Assembly (NCBI GenBank): GCA_002914845.1
Contig: JXTC01000018.1
Location: forward strand, 1,460,079 to 1,524,078
From: Trema orientale
Lineage: Eukaryota; Streptophyta; Magnoliopsida; Rosales; Cannabaceae
Direction of reading: 5' to 3'
Length of the DNA: 64,000 nt
Both the position numbers and the translations under genes were made by a program. Positions 25,001 to 36,384 of the stretch are shown in pieces (position 1 is the stretch's first letter; every line of letters starts with the position of its first letter). The notes beneath the pieces were generated by a model. It was not told the origin of the DNA, did not search any database, and saw nothing but the letters and a program-made list of their open reading frames with translations.

Positions 25001-25427
25001 CGGAGCTGTCCCGCAGGCTGGTTTTTTCGGGCTTGGAGCATAGGAATCTCCATTGAAGCTCGATCCCATGGTACAAATCGATGACCTTCTCGCCGTTTTC
25101 GAGCCGAAAGACCAACCCTTTCTCTTTGGGATTTTTGCAGACGTTGAGCCTCTTGGTTTCGGTTCCACGGCATAGGGTGTCGAGGTAAACACTTGCGGCC
25201 TCGTAGATTTGGTTGCGGCCGCCGAATTCGTTGCCCTTGTGGAAGACTAAGGTGAGTGTCGGAGTGTGAGCTTTGAACAGGTCTTGGAACAAGATTATAA
25301 GGTAGTCGCGAAGTTGTTTGGGCAGGATTTGGTGGAGCATGGATTGGAGAAATATTATGGAGGCCGTGATGGAAGCGAAGGCCGAGAAAAGTGAGGAGAG
25401 GGATGGCATTTCTTTGGTGGAGAACAT
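22085..25427 (-). CDS. BCS1/OM66-like AAA-ATPase, array member 5
   Basis: Exon 1 is 25427-24420 and exon 2 is 22492-22085, with a 1,927-nt GT-AG phase-0 intron; 471 residues. Walker A GPPGTGKSS starts at 253 (K259), Walker B E304-D305, sensor-1 and LLRPGRMD in exon 2. The otherwise invariant NHKERLDP is NHMERLDP here. The frame stays open past the donor for 44 codons, but only splicing restores the second region of homology. Subtype I tail (KTDESTIVMV). The coding sequence looks intact. The proximal promoter, however, appears deleted relative to members 1 and 3: the conserved distal block lies only about 70-160 nt from the start, and no TATA box is seen in the usual window. Confidence 0.88.
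23311..23400. repeat. 45-bp direct repeat, two copies, in the member 5 intron
   Basis: Two adjacent copies of a 45-bp unit containing 'gtaac.caacatagggttt.tacaatacgta', offset by exactly 45 bp. A short AT-trinucleotide run follows. Confidence 0.7.
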
Positions 25428-28286
25428 GGTTAACTCAACAATGGGACTTTGAAAGAAATGTGTTATGGTTCAATGCTAATTTATTTGATGAACCCAAAGA
25501 CAGTGTTTGGTGGGTTTGTTTATATTCGTTAATAGACTTGAAGTTGAAGGAAACAATTGAACAAGGACAAATGACAAAATTGTCTGCTCTGCTTCTTTGT
25601 TTCATAATTAGTCTAATTTGGGATAAATATGTGATACCTTAGTAATATTATTATTAATAATAACAATAAAGAAAGACGACTAGAAAGGCAGTCCATGGAT
25701 ACTTTTAAGGGCAACCTTTCCATGCCACCGAGGGAGTCGGTGAACTCACGCTTTTTTCGTCCATGATTGGCAACTTTGGTTTCAAATCCCAAAAAGGGTC
25801 TGTGAGATGGTACATGTAGTTCATAGTTGCATAAACTCCAAAGCTTTTAATCTGCAGAAACCGTTTTGTAAATCCCAATTCTCATAAAGCAGATACAGAG
25901 CGAAACAGGGGAAACTTAAGAGTTAGTACGAAGTAGGAAAAGAAACCGAAAATGCGTACCAAAATAGTAGTCATGATTCGGTGACTACTTACCTAGTTAC
26001 GTTCACCCAAAAACCTAATTACCAATACAAAATATCCGAGTAGTCTTGTAACAATTCTCACCCAAGTTTCAAAGACAGGATAATCATAAATTTCATGAAA
26101 GGCAAATGGTAAACTTCTTTCTTCACTGAATCATCATATAGTATTAAGAAGGATACATTTATATTCCTTCATTCCTTTACGCCTCCATTTCAGAAATTTG
26201 AAAGATTTACAAGCATGTTAATCGTACCACGAGCAAATTAGAAGAAGCATTTCACCCACCAAAAAAGAAAAAAAAAAAAAGGAAAAAAAATAGAATCTTG
26301 AAATTGAGGATAAATTCATAATAGTTCCCTAATGATTGGCTAAGCTCCAATTCTGCATGTGTTAATTTGTGGTTTCAAAATTATTGTCAAAATAAAGTTT
26401 GAAATGAAAAGATATCATCAATTCTTCGGCATTTTTAAGTCTCTTAATATAAGTTAAAGAAAGTTTAATGCTTCCTAAACTAGTCGAGTACAATTATCAC
26501 CACGTTAGACCAGGTAAATTAAGGGTGTTACACCACCAACATGTGCTTCACTAGGAAAAAATAACAATTACACTCTTGAATCTTGATTATAAAGAACGCC
26601 CTTACCAAGTTGTAAAGAAATATCTGTATTCTGTTTTTGTTGTTGCTCATTATTTTGCTGTTATTTATACAGTTATAGAATAGATTAATACCTAATGACA
26701 ATAGAAATACTAATTCTAATCTCAGAAAAAAGTTCTAGAGTACTAATACCTATTAGATTTCAAGGTGGTCTATGTTCATTAACTATAAATTAGCTTTCTT
26801 AGTTGTTTGTATTGGACTCTTTTCTATTGTAGTCAAATGACAATCCTTATAACTAAACCAAAAAGCATATATTACATGAGTATCAATTTTATAATGCATT
26901 AAAAAAAAATGTTGGCTGCCGGCTCTCGTATAGTTTTCGACGTATAAGGGGCAAAAGCCAAAAGGGCCTGACCAAGTTGTTAGTCAGTTTCAAGCTTGTA
27001 ACTTTCAGCACAAGAAACTTTTTTTGTTTTTATCTAATTTTGGAATTTTCTCATGGTATTGGTAAATTCAATTCGCCTTTGGTTGAAAGATCAATTGAAT
27101 TCCTATTGGGTTCCAAGGTTAATTGAACACGTTTAATCGTTTAGCCATGCAAAGAAAAAATAATAAAACATGAATAACCTTTAACTTAGCCCTTATACTT
27201 TCAAATATCACATTAAAGACCAAAAAGGCACAATATAAGCTCCCGAAGTCAATAGCATCCGGGAAGACCAAAAAGAAAGTACTAGAGAATTGATCTCATC
27301 TCTTATTCCATATTCTTAGGAAGGAGACGTGGGAGAAAGGAAAAGGATGAGGGGATTATTGAATGGATTTGAGGTTTATTGGTTGTTTGATAAGAGGAAT
27401 TTTAGGAGAGAAAGGATTAAACAATGGATTTTAAATCCTTAATTTTAATCAACTTTCAATCATTCCAAAATTATAGATATTTTGAAAGAGAGATACCCAC
27501 TCAAGTGATAGAGTAGTTATTCTAATTATAATCTTTACCATTCCTTCCATCTTCTCCTCTTATTAGACAATGGAGAGGATTTTGGTCTTCTCTCCTTCCT
27601 CTCATATCACACACAATTAGAGAAAAGCGTTCTCTTTCCTCTCTCACTTCTTTTTCCTAGATAATATGGGTCCCCTTCCTTCCTATCATCCCTCCTCCCT
27701 CTTACAAAACATATAGTATGATATGGTATATGATTTGGTACTAAGGTCAAGCACATCTTTGTCACCCAGCTTATTTGTCTCATTCCATTTTTTGTGTAAT
27801 TTTCGCTTGGAAACTTGGAAATGGTGAACCGAATTGGTCCAAGGTTGCAAGTTTAATTCAATTCATTGAATCGTTATTTGTAGCAGTGTTATAGTGACAC
27901 TCTTTCAACAATGCGGCTACAGTTTTTTTTTTCTTCCCCAAGGATGCTCTCTTTTCTTCTCCATCTGAATTTCAAGTGATATGTCTTCTAATTGACAAGA
28001 AAGTATAATATATTATGGAATATTCTTCTCTCTTCGCACACATATAATGGATAAGATGAACAATATGCTAGGTAACATTTTCTGTTGTTTACAACTCTGA
28101 GATGACCAAAACAAACTGTATCGGCTATTTCAACTTCCTAGAACTGCTTAGAGTCTCTGACAGGAATGAAAATCCTCAAAATTACTCAATTCGTATGTGA
28201 GCAAAAAAAATAAAAAGATAGAACATATTTCTCACTTTTATCGTCATTATCAACTTCTTTAGCCTATAGTCCTCCTTGTAATAGTC
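25428..28286. other. Intergenic DNA between members 5 and 6
   Basis: No gene. About 25500-25970 is array upstream flank. About 26760-27010 duplicates 21400-21660. About 27340-27720 is AT-rich with CTTCCT/GGAAGG words, perhaps an old transposon, but no ends were found. 28080-28286 is the 3' flank of member 6. Confidence 0.45.
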
Positions 28287-31200
28287 TTAACTCTCAACCA
28301 GCTGATCAACAGCTATACTTTCCACTTCTTTAGCTTCAGGTTCTGCTTCAATCTCTTTTTCGTCTCCTAAACCAACTTCTGCTCTTTCTTTTTCCTTCTT
28401 CGTCTTGGCTTCCACATTTTCCTTCTTCCTGACTTTGAGCAAGTCAACAATACCTTGCAAGGCAACTTCAAGATGGTCACTTTTTATGAGCTCCTCGGCT
28501 ACTTCTGCCTCTTTATCAACAGTCAAACTTTTCACTTGTTCAGCTCCTAATTTCGCTTCAGCGTCCTTTTTGTTCCCTTTATTAGCTCCTGCTGCTTCTT
28601 TTTCCTTCTTCGCCTTAGCTTCTTCATTTTCCTTCTTCTTCACTTTGAGGAATTCAATAAGACCTCGCAAGGCAGCTTCAGGGTCGTCGCTCTTTATGAG
28701 CTCCTCTGCCACTTCTGCAGGGGTCACTTCTGTGGATTTTATTTGTTGCTCGATCTCCGCGAACAGTTCGTGGTCTTTGATGCCGAGGTAATTCGTGGCT
28801 AGTAGTCTGAACCCACATGGAGTGCAGTATGACATGTGGACGTGAACGTCCATACGTCCGGGCCTCAGCAGTGCTGGGTCAAGTCGCTCTTTGTGATTGG
28901 TGGTGAATATAATGATACGCTCGTCACCACAACTTGACCATAATCCGTCGATGAAATTTAGCAAACCAGACAGTGTCACCTATGGCAATACGAAGAATTA
29001 AGAATAAGCCATAAATTACACTCACATGAAAGATGATAATTAAATCGTAATGCAAAATATGACTTTCTTAATCGAGTCTGACCGTTTCAAATTTAACAAT
29101 GACGTTCATCAAGGAAAAAGGTGTGGGTTCACCTGTGGACCACTCTTTGTGTGTGTGTTGATCACTAAAGTTATGTTTATGCACTTTTACACGGCCTTTA
29201 TAGCAAGTAGTTCATCGAATTTGTCACGCAGTAAAGAAATGAAAACAAAAAGAGTACTAATATATTTTAATATGACAATTCTCATGTTATTGGGAAAAAA
29301 AAAAATGAGTGTGGTCAATCAATGGAAGAGAGCAAAATATTTGGGATGATTCAACATGCTGAAATAGAAAGGTGACACTGACCCTTTGTCTCCTACCGAT
29401 CATAAAAGAGGAAGACTTGAATGGCCAATTGATTGAACTGGACGTGTAGGCTTTTAAAATAAGTCAACCAGTGACATGTTAATCTATATTAGAAAGTTTC
29501 ATGTAGTAAATGGCCACATTCGCAGGCATATATATTGACATATTGAATTGAAGATCATGCCTTTATTTAGTCCCAAATTTACAGAACGAAAACCAATCAC
29601 TATCTAAACAATAGATGGTTTTGTTAGAAAATGGGCCATTTATTTGAAATGGTAATTTGAGCTTAAATGGGCTTGAGAGTTCATATATGTAGCAAAGCCC
29701 AAAATTAAAATTGTAATTCTATTTTTATTAGCCAATTTAGAGCATAAATTAGAGTGGGACCCACTTTGTAAAAGTACAAGATCTTGGTATAATTTTATTC
29801 TACTCTATGAGTAGATTAAATTGATATATTATGTGTCCAAATTGGAGCTTGGGTGAATGAGAAATTGATGCTCAAAGTATGCTTGTTGGTATTGAAAAAT
29901 AGAGGAAGAAAGATGAAAAAAACTTGTCCCACATTGGTTGGAAGCTCTCAAACTTGTGCTTTATATAGAGTTGTATTTTTAATAGATGTAACTATGTGTA
30001 ATCAAGATGCTCTCTCACGCGCGCGCAAGGGGGTGCAAATCTTCGGGCTTGGGCCTGAATTTGCATTGGTTCGTGTGTGTCCGCACCTGCGGACAAGAAT
30101 ATAATATCGGTCTGAATTTGCATGAGCTCATGTGTGCCCACACCTGCAGACACGAATGTCGGCCCGAAATGTTGGACTCTTATAAAGTCAACCTTTTGCT
30201 GTGGCCATGTTTATTTTTTCTCTATTTTTTCAATTTTGCTGCTTCTAGAAGAACGTTTGAAACTGATTGTTAGCTCAGAAACTGCCATTTCAATTGAATA
30301 AAAAACGTTTAATTCTGGCCAGCAAGAGTAACAGCCAAGTTATTGGCATTATGGAGCATTAGTGCTAAAACGTTTAATTCTGGCCAGCAAGAGTAACAAC
30401 CAAGTTAATGGCATTATGGAGTATTAGTGCTAGTTTTTGTAACCAACGTTTTCACCTACTATATAAGCAGACCCTCACTATCTCTTCTAACACACCAAAA
30501 AGCTCTTAGCTTCTATCATTTTCTCTAATTCTCTTCTTAGCTGTTTAGTTTTCCTTTGAGTGTTTGAGCGATTAGTTTCTGGTTCTAGTCTTTTCAATAT
30601 TCTAGTTCTAGAAATCCAAGAGTGAATAGAGTTCTAAAAAGTTCGTAGAGTAAAGGTGTTGGCACTTCGGCTACTACTCTTTGTCGTTGTATCCTAGGAA
30701 ACTGACGCTCGAGAAGTTCTCAAGTATCCTGGGAAATCTTGGCTTTACAAGAGTTCAAGATTTCGGACCTGAATTTGCATGGGCTCGTGTGTGACCGCAC
30801 CTGCAGACACTAATATCGGCCCAGAATGTTGGACTCTTGTAAAGCCAACCTTTTGCTGCGGTCATGTTTATTCTTCCTCTATTTTTTCAATTTTGCTGCT
30901 TCTAGAAGAACGTTTGAAACTGATTGTTAGCTCAGAAACTGCCATTTCAATTGAATAAAAAACGTTCAATTCTGGCCAGCAAGAGTAACAACCAAGTTAT
31001 TGGCATTATGGAACATTAGTGCTAAAATGTTTAATTCTGGCTAGTAAGAGTAACAATCAAGTTAATGGTATTATGGAGCATTAGTGCTGGTTTTTGTAAC
31101 CAACGTTTTCACCTACTATATGAGCAGACCTTCACTATCTCTTCCAACACACCAAAAAGCTCTCAGCTTCTATCATTTTCTCTAATTCTCTTCTTAGCTG

Positions 31201-33902
31201 TTTAGTTTTCCTTTGAGCGTTTGAGCGATTAATTTCTAGTTCTAGTCTTTTCAGTATTCTAGTTCTAGAAATCCAAAAGTGAATAGAGTTCTAAAAGTTT
31301 TCAGTTCATGGAATAGAGGTATTGGTGCTTCGTCTACCTCTTTATCGTTGTATCCTGGGAAACTGATGCTCAAGAAGTTCTCAAGCATTCTACCGAAGGG
31401 AGCGAATCAGTTTTAAAGACACTGTATGGTATACAGTCCTCGACATTTCTGATTGGAACAAATTTTTTGATAATTTTATAATTGTCTTAAAGTTTATTAT
31501 TGAAAAATTTATTATAAACGTTTGTAACTTTATATATTGCATGTTATTATTTTCTTACAGGTTTCACTAAATCACCAAGTGGGGCACCAAAGCATAAACT
31601 AAGTTATTTAGTATGGCCTCGTCACATGGCGATGGCCCTTTTTTTTTTTTTGTGTACTCTTTGTGAGCTGCTCCTCTTTTAATAAAGTTATGACACAATT
31701 CCAATTAGAGGTGGTAAAACGGGCTGAGCCAAATGGGCCAGCCTGCGGTCCGTCATTGTGGCCCGCGGGCCGGCTCGGCCTGGCCCGCATTAGTACGAGC
31801 CGCGGGCCGGCTCGGCCCTAAGGGTAGGACCGGGCTGGGCCTAGATTTCTAGGCCCGGCCCGGCCCAGCCCAGCCCGGCCCGCCCCGGCCCACCAAAATA
31901 TATATTTTTTAAATTTTTTTAAAAAGTTTTTAAATAAATTTAGATATAAAACCTTTTTTAATACTTATAAATACACATTCCCTCACTTTGTTTTTCACAC
32001 TTCAAATTTCAATCTAATTCTAAATAATTATTTTAAGATTTTTAATCTAAACTTTTTTTATCAACTTATATACTTTTAAATTATTTAATTATTTATAAAT
32101 TTTTATCAAATATGAAAAAATCATAACATATTATTTATATGTTTTTATAAATTTTATTTTTAAATTTCTAATAATTTTAACTAATTATACAAATAATAAA
32201 CTTATTTTTAAATTTTTTTAAAAAATTTGGGTCGAAGACGGGCCGGGCCGGCCCGACCCGTTTTAGCCCGTCAAAAAGCCCGACGAGCCAACGGACCTGG
32301 GCCGGGCCCTATTTTATTTTGGATGGGCCGGGCCCCTCATTTTGCCACCTCTAATTCCAATAATAATAATAAAAAAGTTATATAGAAAACAAGAAAGATT
32401 TAAATGCACAAAAAGAGAACATCAATTAATTAGAGTACGGCGTGAATTAAAAAAAATGAAACTTCTGCGTTGGGCAGGTTACCTTTTATGTCTTTATACA
32501 TATGTGATATAAAATACTCTTTCACAAACAACAACTACTCCATCTCTCGATGATTAAAATAACTTTTCATGAACGGAACCTGGACAGGTTTCTTAAAGAG
32601 AAAAACGTGCTTTTTTTTTTTTGGGTCTTAACCAGATAGACTTAACTATTAACACAGTGTTTATAAAAGTAAAATAAAATAAAAAACTATTAACATACTG
32701 TAAATGGCGGTATTTGATACCTAAGCTATTGTTTTGGAAGACAACATTGGACTTTTATATGTTCCAATAATTGTTAATTAAAAAAGAAAAAAAGTCATTA
32801 ATGGTCAATTATATATGAAATTGACACTGCAAAGAATATTGCAAGGGAAAAAAAAAAGGAAAAACCTAACCTGTTTCTCATTGGACGAACTTGAATCTGA
32901 ACTCGACTCAGCAGCCTTATTCCTATCTTCAAAGTCAACCGTACAGTCAATATCCTCCACCACCAGTATCGACCTGTTCGCCATTGCAATGAGCAGCTTC
33001 CTAAGCTCAGAGTTGGCCCTTAGCTCCGTGAGCTCCAAATCATACACATCGAAATTCAAATAATTCGCCATGGCCGCAATCAAGCTCGATTTCCCAGTCC
33101 CCGGTGGGCCGTACAACAAGTAGCCTCGCTTCCAAGCTTTCCCGACCTTCCTATAATAGTCCTTCCTCCTCACGAACCTCTCAAGATCCTCAAGAATGAA
33201 GTTCTTGATCTCCGAGTCCAGAGCCAGAGTCTCAAACGTCGACGGATGGTCGAGATTCGTCGGAATCCATGCATCGGCGAGGTTACCATAAAGATTCTCG
33301 TAGTCAACGGTGAAGATTTTGAGGGTCTTCTTATCTTGTTGGGCCAATTTGGATTCCCTCAAGATGTGGGGCAAGTAAGATTTGAGAACCAAATCGAGAT
33401 GCTTCTTATGGAAAGCGAGCTCGAAGGAGCGAACCTCCGATCGGAGAGTCGAGTTCAGATCTCGAGGGTTGTAGAAGCTTTTCGACTCGACCTGTCTACA
33501 GACCAAGACCCATGTGAACTTGACGCCATCGAAGACGTCTGAGATGGTTTCGTCGCGTTCCATGGCGATGGTGAAGCTCTTCTCCTTCTCGGGTTTGCTC
33601 ACCTTGAGCCTCTGCGTCGAGTTGGAGACTTTCCCACCAAGGTAAAGCTCAGCGGCCTCGTAGATTTGGTTGTTGACGAGGCCATCGAACTCGTCGATGA
33701 CCATGGTCATCTGGGTCGAGAAGCGGTTGAAGAAGTTTCTGACGCCGGAGAATATCAGGTCTTGAAACTCATGGGGCATGAAGTCTTGGACTATTGACCG
33801 TACGAGCATTGCCGTGGCGGCCACTGACGCAGCCGTGGAGAGAATTGTCTTGGCCGTAGCCAGATTGGTTTCGGCTGAAGAAGAAGAAGAAGAAGAAGCC
33901 AT
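28287..33902 (-). CDS. OM66/HSR4-like AAA-ATPase with duplicated C-terminal module (member 6)
   Basis: Exon 1 is 33902-32871 and exon 2 is 28979-28287, with a 3,891-nt intron (donor GTTAGG, acceptor ATAG, phase 0); 574 residues. A Ser-rich start and an Ala-rich hydrophobic segment (about 14-36) suggest an N-terminal anchor. Walker A GPPGTGKSS at 265-273 (K271), Walker B E316-D317, sensor-1 N372, LLRPGRMD with R383 and R386. It is closer to Arabidopsis OM66/HSR4 (At3g50930/At3g50940) than to members 1-5, and its size of about 65 kDa fits. The C-terminus is a Lys/Glu-rich tail made of two 70-residue copies (434-503 and 504-573). Family members sit in the outer mitochondrial membrane and respond to stress or salicylate. 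The intron holds a solo LTR and an hAT-like element. Confidence 0.9.
28290..28712 (-). repeat. Two 210-bp in-frame tandem copies in exon 2
   Basis: The copies at 28712-28503 and 28502-28290 encode EVAEELIKSD...AL.G...LKV.KKEN.EAK.KKEKE twice, an exact 70-codon period. The unit covers the end of the AAA small-domain helix region plus a charged tail. The translated copies are clearly similar, with many substitutions and small internal gaps. Confidence 0.88.
29622..31559 (+). mobile_element. Solo LTR (1,938 bp) inside the member 6 intron
   Basis: Starts TGTTAGAAAATGGGC and ends TTTTCTTACA, flanked by perfect 5-bp repeats GGTTT at 29617-29621 and 31560-31564. It contains a TATATAAGCAGACC promoter-like stretch near 30460. 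It has no coding region and no primer-binding site or internal domain, hence a solo LTR. It inserted opposite to the sense of the host gene. Internal tandem duplications nearly double its length. Confidence 0.87.
30110..31390 (+). repeat. 657-bp tandem duplication with nested 66-bp duplication
   Basis: 30110-30766 recurs from 30767 to about 31390, offset by 657 bp (for example TCTAGAAGAACG at 30244 and 30901). Each copy holds two adjacent copies of a 66-bp unit beginning 'acgtttaattctggcca'. A 'gaatttgcat.g.ctc.tgtgtg' word also occurs three times (about 30055, 30114, 30773). Confidence 0.85.
31706..32353. mobile_element. hAT-like non-autonomous element, 648 bp
   Basis: The termini TAGAGGTGGTAAAACGGGC and GCATTTTGCCACCTCTA-type are inverted; the right end reads CATTTTGCCACCTCTA. 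Perfect 8-bp duplications ATTCCAAT flank it at 31698-31705 and 32354-32361, the hAT superfamily size. Both subterminal regions are packed with GGCCCG/CGGGCC words and the core is very AT-rich. No transposase. Lies in the member 6 intron. Confidence 0.87.
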
Positions 33903-33977
33903 GGATTTGTTGTTGTGAAATTTTCAGTGGAAGAGAATGGAGGTTACTTGGGATAATGGGGATCGAAGAATTCGAGT

Positions 33978-33985
33978 CTTTATAT
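33978..33985 (-). promoter_or_regulatory. TATA box of AAA-ATPase member 6
   Basis: The minus strand reads GATATAAAGACTC, with ATATAAAG 76-83 nt before the start codon. This is the same spacing as in member 1. Confidence 0.5.
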
Positions 33986-34270
33986 CATATTTGGAGAACG
34001 AGAACCGCGACTGCATTTCTCTTACACTTGGTTTGACTCCGTAGACTTTTGTAAATTTCTCTGAAGATTCATAAGGCCAATAAGAAAGAAAGACGTGTAC
34101 CGATTTTTGGGTCGTGGATCATAAGCGACTTATTTCAAGGGTTAAAAAATGCATTAACGTTTAGAAGAGAAAGAAAGAAATGATTCTTTCGGATTGAAAA
34201 TAAAACGAAACAAAAATTATATAATATGGGACTCGGTAACGCTCAAATTAATTTTTTCTTTTATTATTTA

Positions 34271-34989
34271 GGCTTTTTATTACCAAAATTTTATCTTGAA
34301 TGATCGAGTAAAATTAACTTTGAACTTAATTTTTAGAATAAAATCTCTTCAATTCGGAATAATTTAGTAAAATTAATCTTAAATTCAATTTTTTAGAACA
34401 AAACTCCCTAAAATTCCTTCATATTAGAGCAAAACTCCTTCAAGTCTCATAGTATTAGTTTTATGAGAAAAAAAATATTTATGTTAGTTTTTTTTACTGT
34501 TAAGTGTTTATTCTCTTATTTATGTCTTTTAAGTCTTCAATATTATTTTTTATTTTTATTTTTTATTTTCTCTAATTTTTTTTATTTTTTTAAATAATAA
34601 TTTCTCTTTATTTCTAATTTTTTTATTGCTGAGACGAGCACTTTTTGGACAAGTAATAATTGATAATAATTTTAGATAAAAAATAATAAAAGGGATTCAC
34701 GTAAAACAAAAAAATAATACTAAGAACCTAAAAGTTATAAATAAAAGAATAAACACTTAACAGTAAAAAAAAAAACTAACATAAATATTTTTTTTCTAAC
34801 AAAAATCATACAAAGCGATTTCAGAAGGTTTTACTCTAATATTAAGGGATTTCAGGAGATTTTATTCTAAAAAATTGAGTTCAAGATTAATTTTAATAAC
34901 GAATTCAAGAAGTTTTGCTATAAAAAATTGAATTCAAGATTAATTTTACTGAATTATTCTGGGTTCAGTGATTTCGGTAATAAAAATCC
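34271..34989. mobile_element. Foldback element with arms of about 300 bp
   Basis: The left arm from 34271 (GGCTTTTTATTACC...) is inverted in the right arm ending 34989 (...GGTAATAAAAATCC). The inversion covers most of the element, including TTATGTTAGTTTTTTTTACTG at about 34472 and CAGTAAAAAAAAAAACTAAC at about 34761. The flanks TATTATTTA and TTTTATTTA match at 8 of 9 bases, compatible with a Mutator-type duplication. No coding capacity. Confidence 0.72.
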
Positions 34990-36006
34990 TTTTATTTAAT
35001 AATTGAAAGAATAAGAGTAAAGATTATTTCTTTGAAGCGTGCCCATGAACGAGTGTGAAAAATGGAAAATGTCAAGGAATGGGAGGGTTTTGCTGACCAC
35101 TAGCTTCCAGCAGGGTTTTATGGTTGCTGACATGTTCCTGCCAGATTGGCTTTTTAGGGTCAAACTCGACGTTCGACTTTGACGACTTTAGTCAGCCCAC
35201 AGTTTTACTTCGGGGTGTGGTGGACCTAGTCCAACTCTAGAAGTGAAGTTGGGCCTATTCTTTCTTATTGGAGTGGACCTCCGGTAAGACCCTTCCTTGC
35301 GCAATTTTTTAGCTTAGCTTTCGAGAAACAGGGCCCTTTAAAAACTAATATTTAACTACAAAAACAAACAAAAATTACAAAAATACGGTGGGTTATTTTT
35401 TTTTTCTAATTCTCATACCGCCTTTTTTATAGAAAAATAACATTTTAAAAAATAATTACTAGTTACAAGTGTTTAAAAATTGGTTACCGATTTTCAATTA
35501 TAATTTCCTAATTCTTTTCTAAAATGGCCATAAATGGCCTAGTTTTATCAAACTAATTTGAAGAATACGGGAATTCCCCCCCCCCTCTTTTTTTCCATAC
35601 GGTGCTTTTTAGAAGCAAACAACGGCCAAGTACCAGAACTTGAACTCGAGAATACGGCGCTTTTTACACTTTATTCATGCATTATTTCAAAAACAATATA
35701 AATTAATATGTCTATGGTAGATATACAAACCATTTTTCAGGCAGCTTTACGTATAACGGTCATGGCAGTCAACATGGGTTCGCTTACGAGAAAAGGACAT
35801 CGGTAGGACTAACTTGGGCCAACATGAAATTTTTGTGCTTTTTTTTAGAAATGACATTTTTAGGAGTGTTAACTCTTGACTTATAATCAAGATTTCTTAA
35901 TTATGAAAAATTCCTAGTAAAGATATTTTCATAGTTAAAAGGCTGTTAACCTATGGTCAAAAAGTTCTTGAGACTGCTAAAAATCTTATGTGAATATTAC
36001 ACTTAA

Positions 36007-36384
36007 TACCCGTTTTTTAAAACTTATTTAAAAAATATCTATTTTTAAAACTTCTTTCAAAAATACCTATTTTTATGGTCTATATTTCATATGAAAAATA
36101 TGAGTGGTCCACGTATACAATGTATATTTTATCCATTAGGTACACATTTCATGTATAAAATATGAATGGTACACATTTTAAAATGTGTGCTAATTTTAAG
36201 TGTAAGTTTTATTTATGAAATGTGGACCGCGGTATACATTTAATGCATAAAATATATACTGTGGTCTACATTTTATGTTTAAAACAGTAGTAGTCTATAT
36301 TTTTCCAAAAAAAAGTATAAAAACGGATATTTATGAAATAAAAAAAAATAGGTATTTATTAAAATATGATTTTAAAAACGGGTA
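36007..36384. mobile_element. Possible MITE with TACCCGTTTTT ends
   Basis: The left end TACCCGTTTTTTAAAA is inverted at the right end as TTTTAAAAACGGGTA. Inner words ('aaatacctatttt' and 'aaaataggtattta') are also inverted. Between them 'tacattttatg' and 'gtacacattt' words recur. No target duplication identified. Confidence 0.4.

Noticed and set aside
29050..29349. 99-codon plus-strand frame in the member 6 intron
   Set aside because: No recognisable domain, AT-rich codons, antisense to an intron.
28980..32870. Possibility that member 6 exon 1 and exon 2 belong to two separate broken genes
   Set aside because: Donor and acceptor match in phase and fall at the intron position conserved in the other members. 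Two identified insertions account for most of the extra intron length.
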